The notes under the pieces were generated by a model. That model made no database searches, had not been told where the DNA came from, and was given only the letters and a program-made list of their open reading frames with translations. This document shows, one piece after another, positions 40,908 through 46,559 of a DNA stretch of 46,559 nt. The position numbers and the translations under genes are program-made. The stretch's first letter is position 1; each line of letters begins with the position of its first letter. The stretch covers positions 1 to 46,559 of the forward strand of contig JAEURK010000096.1 of the NCBI GenBank assembly GCA_016789175.1. Reading direction: 5' to 3'. The stretch is from Anaerolineales bacterium. GTDB taxonomy: Bacteria > Chloroflexota > Anaerolineae > Anaerolineales > UBA6663.

Positions 40908-41270
40908 ATGGCCACCCGTTGGGAATACTGCATTCTGACCCGCATGAGCACTGCGCTCGACACCAAGTGGTATGCCAACCGCGTTTTCCGCTATCACAGC
41001 GCACACGAAGCGGAAGAGGCAACGTCGGCCTACTTCCGCGGCATCAACGCCAAAATCGACGGCCTGCACGACAAGGCTGAGTTCCCGCTGCTGCCCTCGA
41101 TCCTCAACCTGCTGGGCGGCGAGGGCTGGGAGTTGATCGACGACATGAACACGGGCCTGTCCGGGGGCGAGGGCCTGGTGCTCAAGCGCCCGGCCACCGC
41201 GCGCGCGGCGGCGAAGCCAAAGGCCGCGCCCGCCAAACGGCCGGCAGCACGAGCCGGGCGGCGACGCTAA
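40908..41270 (+). CDS. DUF4177-like small protein with basic C-terminal tail
   Basis: 120 residues. MATRWEYCILTR at the start and LLPSILNLLGGEGWELIDD later form the 'WEY...LN.lG.eGWELv' signature of the DUF4177 family, with a longer insertion between (ANRVFRYHSAHEAEEATSAYFRGINAKIDG). The last ~28 residues are Ala/Pro/Lys/Arg-rich (RAAAKPKAAPAKRPAARAGR), resembling the tails on the one-carbon proteins in composition but not in motif; it could bind nucleic acid. Function is unknown. It has its own promoter. Confidence 0.75.
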   Translation: MATRWEYCILTRMSTALDTKWYANRVFRYHSAHEAEEATSAYFRGINAKIDGLHDKAEFPLLPSILNLLGGEGWELIDDMNTGLSGGEGLVLKRPATARAAAKPKAAPAKRPAARAGRRR

Positions 41271-41402
41271 ACCCCGCCCGTCGAATTTCGACCAATTCTG
41301 CAAGGGGCGACGGCGACGTCGCCCTCTTGTTTTTGAGCCGAGTCCGCAACTGACGCTAACCGACCTCCCCTCTTCCCTACGCAATGCCTTTGGGGATTTC
41401 GG

Positions 41403-41408
41403 TATAGT
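41403..41408 (+). promoter_or_regulatory. Possible -10 (TATAGT) of the sensor kinase gene
   Basis: TATAGT ends 9 bases before the TTG start at 41418, with no ribosome site between, again suggesting a leaderless transcript. No clear -35 is seen. Confidence 0.35.
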
Positions 41409-41417
41409 TACGTCAGG

Positions 41418-43214
41418 TTGACTACGACAACGATCCCACAGCGGACGTCCTCGACGCCCGTGAATCACACCATGCAAGAGGCTTCCGGGCAAAGCCCGAT
41501 CCGAGACCGCGTTAGCCAGCGCACCGACTGGCTGATCTACACCGTGCGCTGGACGCTGCTCGCCGGTATGTTGCTGCGTCTGGAGGTCGACGGCGGCTTT
41601 GCCCACCACGACGCCGTGGCCTTCGTGCTGCTGGCCATCCTGGGCGGCGCCAACGCCATCCAGATGCTCCTGCACTTCCTGCATTACGAGCCGCCTGGTT
41701 TTCGCTATATCACGCTGGTGGTGGACATCGCCGTCGGGTTGGCGCTGTTCCAGTTCACCGGCGGGATCAGCGGCCCCCTCCCCTGGGTGATGCTCTACCC
41801 GGCCCTCACGGCTGCGCTGCGCCACACCTGGCTGCCCGCGCTCCTGGTCGCGGGCTTCGGGCTCGTCGCCCAGGCCCTGCTGATCCTGGGCACCGGCGGC
41901 TCGCTGAACAGCTTCGGCGTCCTGGCCATTCTGGTGATAGTGGCAACCGCCGGCGCAGCCCTGGCCGGCACGCAACTGCGCCAGTTCCTCAAGACCCAGG
42001 AGCGGCGCGAGCTTGAGATCCGAGATCGCAAGGTGCACGAAGCGCGTCAACACGCGCGCGCGATCTACGAGATGGCCTCGATGGTCTCGGCTACGCTGGG
42101 GTACGAGAAGGTGCTTGAGGCCGCCCTCAAGTTCGGGTCCCTTGGCGCCGAAGGCCGGGCGATGAGCGAGTCGTCGATGTGCTGCGCGGTGCTGCTCTTC
42201 GACGATGACCGCAATCACCTGCGCGTCTCAGCATCCTGGCGGCTGCCCCCGGCTGATGGCAAGGTGTTGTGCCCGGCCGAGGAAGGCCTGCTGGCCAACG
42301 TCACCCGCACGGGCGAGTACGTGCTGACTGATGCGCCCGGCGACGACCCCGAGTTGATGCAATTCATCGGGTTCCGGCACTGCCGGTCGTTGATCGCCCT
42401 GCCGCTCCGGGTGGCGTTCGACTCTTTCGGCGTGATCCTGTACGGCCACGTCGAGCCGAACTTCTTCTCGGAAGACACGCGCAACTTCCTCAACGCCATG
42501 GTCAATCAGTCGGTCGTGGCGCTGCAAAACGCCCGTCTGTATCAAACGCTGCGGACCGAGAAGGAACGGATCGTCCAGGTTCAGGAAGAGGCCAACAAGA
42601 AACTCGCCCGCGATCTGCACGACGGCCCGACCCAGGCCGTGGCGGCCCTGGCGATGCGCGCGAACTTCGCGCGCCGGCTGGTCGAGCGCGATCAGCGCGG
42701 CGCCGCCGACGAGCTCTTCAAGATGGAAGAGCTGGCGCGCAAGACCACCAAAGAGATCCGGCACATGCTCTTTACGCTGCGTCCGCTGATCCTCGAAAGC
42801 CAGGGCCTCTCGGCCGCGCTCAAGCAGCTGGGCGAAAAGGTGCGCGAGACACACGCCCAAAACGTGATCGTCGAGATCGACCCCGGCGTTGACGACCTGC
42901 TCGAGAAGAGCCGCCAGGGCGTCCTCTTCTACATCGCCGAGGAAGCGGTCAACAACGCCGTCAAGCACGCCCAGGCCCAACACATCTGGGTCCGGCTCAA
43001 GATCCAGAACGACACCCTCACGCTCGAACTTCAGGATGACGGCGTCGGGTTCAACGTCGGCGCGGTTGACAGCGAGTACGACCGACGCTCGAGCCTCGGC
43101 ATGGTCAATATGCGCGAGCGCGCCGAGATGCTCAACGGCACAGTCCGGATCGACTCGGCCGAAGGCCAGGGCACGCGGATCCTGGTCGTCGTGCCGCTGC
43201 TCGCATCTGATTGA
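41418..43214 (+). CDS. GAF-containing sensor histidine kinase, NarL/DegS type
   Basis: 598 residues. An N-terminal membrane region with about five to six hydrophobic segments (residues ~37-185, e.g. FVLLAILGGANAIQMLLHFL, ITLVVDIAVGLALFQF and ILVIVATAGAALAG) is followed by a helical linker (KTQERRELEIRDRKVHEARQ), a GAF domain (~225-372) and a HisKA_3 dimerisation helix with phospho-acceptor His401 (RDLHDGPTQAVAAL). The HATPase follows with EEAVNNAVKHA, LQDDGVGF and LGMVNMRERAEMLNG. It would signal to a NarL-type response regulator, not seen here. The TTG at 41418 gives the longest protein; ATG 41472 is the alternative. Codon use is as in neighbours. Confidence 0.88.
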   Translation: MTTTTIPQRTSSTPVNHTMQEASGQSPIRDRVSQRTDWLIYTVRWTLLAGMLLRLEVDGGFAHHDAVAFVLLAILGGANAIQMLLHFLHYEPPGFRYITLVVDIAVGLALFQFTGGISGPLPWVMLYPALTAALRHTWLPALLVAGFGLVAQALLILGTGGSLNSFGVLAILVIVATAGAALAGTQLRQFLKTQERRELEIRDRKVHEARQHARAIYEMASMVSATLGYEKVLEAALKFGSLGAEGRAMSESSMCCAVLLFDDDRNHLRVSASWRLPPADGKVLCPAEEGLLANVTRTGEYVLTDAPGDDPELMQFIGFRHCRSLIALPLRVAFDSFGVILYGHVEPNFFSEDTRNFLNAMVNQSVVALQNARLYQTLRTEKERIVQVQEEANKKLARDLHDGPTQAVAALAMRANFARRLVERDQRGAADELFKMEELARKTTKEIRHMLFTLRPLILESQGLSAALKQLGEKVRETHAQNVIVEIDPGVDDLLEKSRQGVLFYIAEEAVNNAVKHAQAQHIWVRLKIQNDTLTLELQDDGVGFNVGAVDSEYDRRSSLGMVNMRERAEMLNGTVRIDSAEGQGTRILVVVPLLASD

Positions 43215-43215
43215 T

Positions 43216-43307
43216 GGAAGAGGGAAGAGGGAAGAGGGAAGAGGGAGGAGTGATCTCCCGCCTCCCTCTTCCCTTCTCCCTCCTCCCTCTTCCTTCCCCT
43301 CTCTTCT
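43216..43307. repeat. Purine/pyrimidine mirror repeat with hairpin
   Basis: A pure purine run (43216-43250, built on GGGAAGA units) faces a pyrimidine run (43261-43307, CCCTCTT units). They can pair through a 13-bp perfect stem (43236-43248 with 43261-43273). It lies right after the sensor kinase stop and may terminate transcription or form triplex-type structure. Confidence 0.7.
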
Positions 43308-43311
43308 GTTT

Positions 43312-43341
43312 TTGTGTTAAAATACCCCCTGGGAGTATACA
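43312..43341 (+). promoter_or_regulatory. Possible promoter of trxB
   Basis: TTGTGT (43312-43317), 18-base spacer, TATACA (43336-43341), then GGAG and ATG at 43354. Confidence 0.4.
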
Positions 43342-43353
43342 GACGGAGCAGCT

Positions 43354-44289
43354 ATGCAAAAAGAACAGGTCATCATCATCGGCTCCGGCCCGGCCGGGCT
43401 GACCGCCGCGATCTACGCGGCGCGCGCCAACCTCAATCCGCTGATCATCGCCGGCAACGCGGTCGGCGGCCAGATCGCCACGACCAGCGAGGTCGAGAAC
43501 TTCCCGGGCTTCGACAGCATCCTCGGGCCCGATCTCGTCCAGCACATGCAGGCCCAGGCCGAGAAGTTCGGCACGCGCTTCGAATACGACGAGGTCACCG
43601 AGGTCGATTTCCGCCCCGGCCAGCCGCTGCGGCTCAAGACCTACAGCAACGACTATGAAGCCGAAAGCGTGATCATCACGACCGGCGCCTCGGCCAAGAA
43701 ACTCGAGATCCCGGGCGAGACGGAGTTCGTCGGGCGCGGCGTGAGCTACTGCGCGACCTGCGACGGCTTTTTCTTCAAGGGCAAGGACGTGCTGGTCATC
43801 GGCGGCGGGGATTCCGCGCTTCAGGAGGCGCTCTTCCTGACCAAGTTCGCCAACCGGGTGCGCGTCGTCCATCGCCGCGATCAGTTCCGGGCCGGGGATT
43901 TTCTACAGCAAAAGGCCACGGAGAACGAGAAGATCCAGCCCGTGTTCGACACGGTGCTCGACCGCATCGACGGCCAGGGCAAGGTGCAGGCGGTGCAGGC
44001 CCGCAACGTCAAGACCGGCGTTGTCGAACGCTGGGACACCGACGGCGTCTTCGTGTTCGTCGGTCACTTCCCCAACAGCGGCCTGTTCAAGGGCCAGCTC
44101 GACATGGACCCGCAGGGCTTCCTGGTCGTCGACAAGCATATGATGACCAATGTGCCCGGCGTGTTCGCGGCCGGCGAGATCATGGACCCGATCTTCAAGC
44201 AGGCGATCTCGTCCGCGGGCCAGGGGTGCATGGCCGCCATCGCGGCCGAACGCTGGATCGAGAGCCGCGAGGAAAAGACTACGGCCTGA
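43354..44289 (+). CDS. trxB: Thioredoxin reductase
   Basis: 311 residues, the usual length. FAD-binding GSGPAGLTAAIYAARA (10-25), redox-active Cys133-Ala-Thr-Cys136 (SYCATCDG), NADPH-binding VIGGGDSALQEA with HRRDQFR, and the C-terminal FAD segment VPGVFAAGEIMDPIFKQAISSAGQGCMAA. In most TrxB the last block reads 'GD..d...rQ...A.g.G', here AGEIMDPIFKQ, a modest variation. It transfers electrons from NADPH to thioredoxin. A ribosome site (GGAG) precedes the ATG and a strong terminator follows. Confidence 0.94.
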   Translation: MQKEQVIIIGSGPAGLTAAIYAARANLNPLIIAGNAVGGQIATTSEVENFPGFDSILGPDLVQHMQAQAEKFGTRFEYDEVTEVDFRPGQPLRLKTYSNDYEAESVIITTGASAKKLEIPGETEFVGRGVSYCATCDGFFFKGKDVLVIGGGDSALQEALFLTKFANRVRVVHRRDQFRAGDFLQQKATENEKIQPVFDTVLDRIDGQGKVQAVQARNVKTGVVERWDTDGVFVFVGHFPNSGLFKGQLDMDPQGFLVVDKHMMTNVPGVFAAGEIMDPIFKQAISSAGQGCMAAIAAERWIESREEKTTA

Positions 44290-44315
44290 GCCCGAGGTCC
44301 TTGGATCCGAAACAA

Positions 44316-44348
44316 AAAGGCGCGGCCTGTTCACCAGGCCGCGCCTTT
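44316..44348. terminator. Bidirectional terminator between trxB and the Asp-box lipoprotein
   Basis: A 14-bp perfect stem (AAAGGCGCGGCCTG / CAGGCCGCGCCTTT) with loop TTCAC. It is followed on the plus strand by CGTTTT and preceded by AAAA, giving a T-run on the minus strand too. It serves both converging genes. Confidence 0.88.
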
Positions 44349-44370
44349 CGTTTTGGATCGGCCGCCGCGC

Positions 44371-45744
44371 TCAAGGCGCCACGATCTGGGGCTCGACCTC
44401 AACCCACTCCTGGCCGCCGTCGGTCGTGCGCAGCAAGATCCCGGCGCCCTGGCTGTCCTGACGCACCGCCCAACCGTCGCGGGCCGAGACGAAGCTCAAC
44501 TCGCCCGACCAGTCGACGGTCTCGATCCGATTGAACGACTGCGCGCCGTCGAAGGTCTGCCAGATATCGAACGGCCCCTCGCCGCCGCCGTCGCCGCCGG
44601 CCACGATCCAGCCCAGCCGCGCGCTGACGAACGAGGCCTGCTCGAACCCGGACGGCAACTGGCGCGAGAACCAGCTGGCGCCCTCGTCGGCCGTGCGATA
44701 GATGTACGCCGCCACGGCGCCCGTGTCGAAGTTCTCGCAACTGACGGTCAGGTAAGCGGTCTGCTGATCCACATACGGCGGATCCTGCAAGGCGCAGGCC
44801 GTGGCCGCGCCGTCAAAGGCGGCCGGCACACCTTGCGGCGCGGGCAACGCGACCGGCTCCCAGGTGGCGCCGCCGTCGGTTGTGCGCTCGAGGTACGGTG
44901 CACCGGGCTGCACGCCCTGACAGTCGCCCGTGATCCAGCCGCTCTCGGTGTCGGTGAAGACGATGCCGGTCTTGCCGCAGCTCTGCGTCAGGGCCTGATT
45001 GGTCGGATCGACCAGCCGCGCCCAGCTCGCGCCGCCGTCGTCGGTGGCGAAAACCATGACATAGTCGTGCATCATGCCGGCATCGACGTGCGCCATCAGC
45101 CAGCCGTGCTGCTCATCGACGAAGACCAACTCGGTCGGGGCGAAGAAGGCGGCATCGGTCAGGTCAAGCGGCGCGCTTTCGAGCCAGCTGGCGCCGCCGT
45201 CAGAAGTCCGCCAAACCGTGATCGGGCCAAGCGCAGCGCCCATGGCGCGATCGTAGAAGATCACCCAGGCCGCGGTGTCGTCCAGCGTGAAGAGCGTCGC
45301 GGCATTGCCGAGTGAGTAATCGGCGCGGACCGGCTGCGGCGGCGTAATGTCCACCCAGGTCTTGCCGCCATCGGCCGTGCGCAGGATATGATCGTCGACG
45401 TCGAAGCCGAAGCTGCCCTCGGCGACGCCCCACCCCGCCTGGGCCGTCAACATGTCGATGCTGCGCAGGCTGACGCGGTCACCTGGGATCAAGTGCTGGA
45501 TCGCATCAGGATCGAGCGCCGGGCTTTCCGGTGTCGCTGTGGTCGCGGCCGGGGCGTCGGCAGCCGTAGTCGGAAGGGCCGTCGCCGTGGCCGCGCCTGG
45601 GGCCGGCGCCGTCGGCTCCGCCAAGGGTGTCGGGCTCGGCATCGCCGTGTAGGTCGGCGGGATCGGTTGGGCCGGCACGGCCGTCGGGGCGCAGGCCGCC
45701 AACGCCGCAGCCACCAGGATCGCGCTCAGACTTCGCTTGAACAT
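44371..45744 (-). CDS. Asp-box (BNR/YCF48-like) beta-propeller lipoprotein
   Basis: 457 residues from ATG 45744 behind GGAGGACCT. Signal peptide with a lipobox ending LAAC (about residue 18), then a Pro/Thr/Ala-rich linker of ~60 residues. The remainder has seven Asp-box-like motifs: RTADGGKTW, RTSDGGASW, ATDDGGASW, RTTDGGATW, RTADEGASW, QTFDGAQSF and RTTDGGQEW. These mark successive blades of a propeller, as in YCF48/HCF136-type and sialidase-like proteins. The recurrent 'GW' after each blade (GWGVAEG, GWLMAH, GWITGD, GWIVAG, GWAVRQ) fits YCF48-like 'photosystem II stability'-named domains. It is probably a surface-bound binding or assembly factor; no catalytic residues are seen. Confidence 0.88.
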   Translation of the reverse strand: MFKRSLSAILVAAALAACAPTAVPAQPIPPTYTAMPSPTPLAEPTAPAPGAATATALPTTAADAPAATTATPESPALDPDAIQHLIPGDRVSLRSIDMLTAQAGWGVAEGSFGFDVDDHILRTADGGKTWVDITPPQPVRADYSLGNAATLFTLDDTAAWVIFYDRAMGAALGPITVWRTSDGGASWLESAPLDLTDAAFFAPTELVFVDEQHGWLMAHVDAGMMHDYVMVFATDDGGASWARLVDPTNQALTQSCGKTGIVFTDTESGWITGDCQGVQPGAPYLERTTDGGATWEPVALPAPQGVPAAFDGAATACALQDPPYVDQQTAYLTVSCENFDTGAVAAYIYRTADEGASWFSRQLPSGFEQASFVSARLGWIVAGGDGGGEGPFDIWQTFDGAQSFNRIETVDWSGELSFVSARDGWAVRQDSQGAGILLRTTDGGQEWVEVEPQIVAP

Positions 45745-45793
45745 AGGTCCTCCACCGTGGCCCGCCGGGCTAAACCACCGGCCGCACGCCACG

Positions 45794-45824
45794 GTTATAC
45801 GTTATCACAGCAATCTCTATGCAA
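45794..45824 (-). promoter_or_regulatory. Possible promoter of the Asp-box lipoprotein
   Basis: Minus-strand TTGCAT (45819-45824), 19-base spacer, TATAAC (45794-45799) in an AT-richer patch about 50 bases before the start codon. Confidence 0.3.
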
Positions 45825-45896
45825 TTAACGTGCGGACCCCGGTGCCGGTTCCGTTAGGCTTTTTTGGGGGCGCCGGTCAGAGACCGTCGGCGGGCG

Positions 45897-46559
45897 TTAC
45901 TCGACGATCACGGCGTCGGTCCGGCCCCAGGTCTGGCCGCCGTCCAGGCTGACATACAGGGCGTCGACGTCGCTCGACAACACGGCCCAGAACTGATTGG
46001 CGCCGGCCGCCTCAATGAACCCCAGCCAACGCACGGCGCGCTGGCGCCGCGTGGTCAGCCCGGCGTCGTCGGTCGCCACCAGATGCAGGTCGCCGGTCCG
46101 ATCCGGGCGGGGATCGACCAGCATTAACGCCTCACCCGGGCCGAAGAACGCGGCATCCAACAACAGGGCCGGGCCCAGGCCGGCCACCACGAAACGCGCG
46201 TCCCCGGGTGAAAACCGCAAAAGGTATTGCGCCAGTGCGTCGGCGTCTTGGGCCCGACAATCCACCCTCAGCGCCAGATCAGCCTGGGTGACCCATTCCG
46301 GCGCAGCCTCGCAGCGCCCGTAAAACGCTTCCGGGAAACCCTCCGGCAAGGGCACGGCCTGCGGCTCCCAGGTCGCGCCGCCGTCACGCGTCATGCGCAG
46401 GACGGGCTGCTTGTCGAACGCGCCGGGGCAGGCCGCGAACAGATACCCGTCGGTTTCGGACACGCGCCGCACGTCCTGGACCTCACACGCCTCGCCCGCG
46501 TTGGCGTCCCACCGAGACACCGTGATCCAATGCAGGCCGCCGTCGCTCGTCGACAACAA
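45897..46559 (-). CDS. Asp-box beta-propeller protein, C-terminal part (runs off window)
   Basis: The minus-strand frame is open to the window edge, so the 220 residues seen are the C-terminal part. Asp-box motifs STSDGGLHW, MTRDGGATW and VSLDGGQTW are present, with GYLFAACPG and FWAVLSSDVDALYVSLDG as intervening blade strands. It is a paralogue in style of the lipoprotein at 44371-45744 and lies on the same strand 150 bases upstream, probably a duplication. Two further cysteine-containing segments (EACEVQDV, YGRCEAAPEW and RVDCRAQD) suggest disulphides in an exported protein. The N-terminus and any signal peptide are outside the window. Confidence 0.8.
   Translation of the reverse strand: MLSTSDGGLHWITVSRWDANAGEACEVQDVRRVSETDGYLFAACPGAFDKQPVLRMTRDGGATWEPQAVPLPEGFPEAFYGRCEAAPEWVTQADLALRVDCRAQDADALAQYLLRFSPGDARFVVAGLGPALLLDAAFFGPGEALMLVDPRPDRTGDLHLVATDDAGLTTRRQRAVRWLGFIEAAGANQFWAVLSSDVDALYVSLDGGQTWGRTDAVIVE

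Noticed and set aside
45857-45893. Terminator for the last propeller gene from the T-run and the GGTC-AGA-GACC hairpin
   Set aside because: The T-run lies on the wrong strand for the minus-strand gene and the hairpin stem is short and bulged.

Overview
The window is high-GC DNA from a bacterium that is probably a member of the Chloroflexota (Anaerolineae-like). This is an inference from gene style: Pro/Thr-rich lipoproteins with Asp-box propellers, DUF11/cadherin-like giant surface proteins with an 'FLPALMRG' segment before the C-terminal domain, several leaderless-looking promoters, and REP-like intergenic repeats. No rRNA, tRNA, CRISPR array, transposase or pyrrolysine gene was recognised.

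Left part (1-10.6 kb, all minus strand). After the start of a GT87-like membrane glycosyltransferase comes a ten-gene one-carbon cluster. In transcription order it encodes a corrinoid-reactivating ASKHA/ferredoxin protein, a methyl-corrinoid protein, a homocysteine-methyltransferase-domain protein, DUF1638, a 'virulence factor' family protein, MetV, MetF, a methyl-corrinoid:tetrahydrofolate methyltransferase, CsaA, and formate-tetrahydrofolate ligase. The missing substrate-demethylating enzyme, a non-pyrrolysine MttB-family methyltransferase, lies at 23.6-25.1 kb followed by a PucR-type regulator. Together they can be read as a pathway that demethylates a quaternary amine (glycine-betaine-like; substrate not provable here) onto a corrinoid protein, then to tetrahydrofolate, then through MetVF and formyl-THF. 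Four of these proteins carry similar Arg/Ala-rich terminal tails.

Island at 11-21.8 kb (plus strand), between the two halves of the methyl-transfer system: a Tat-exported substrate-binding-like protein, three MdpB-type tail-collar proteins, a GNAT acetyltransferase, a DUF6916-like protein, a 2199-residue surface protein (split DUF11 domain, nine ~95-residue repeats, beta-helix, metzincin-like HExxHxxGxxH motif, CARDB) and a small secreted protein.

Middle (25.4-32.3 kb, minus strand): lysine 2,3-aminomutase, three different D-Ala-D-Ala-ligase-like ATP-grasp enzymes, a GNAT acetyltransferase, and an isocitrate/isopropylmalate dehydrogenase family protein. Promoters of the aminomutase and of two of the ligases carry a related CTTAA/TTAAG box at the same place, just upstream of the -35. 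This looks like a regulon for a beta-lysine-derived amide or peptide and is the best candidate for an undescribed pathway.

Right part (32.4-46.6 kb): tandem duplicated HtrA-like lipoprotein proteases, a four-helix membrane protein, a GT2 glycosyltransferase divergent from an RlmD-type rRNA methyltransferase, a response regulator with a coiled-coil tail coupled to a Tat-signal PotD-like protein, inositol monophosphatase, a DUF4177-like protein, a NarL-type sensor kinase, thioredoxin reductase, and two Asp-box beta-propeller proteins, the last cut by the window edge.
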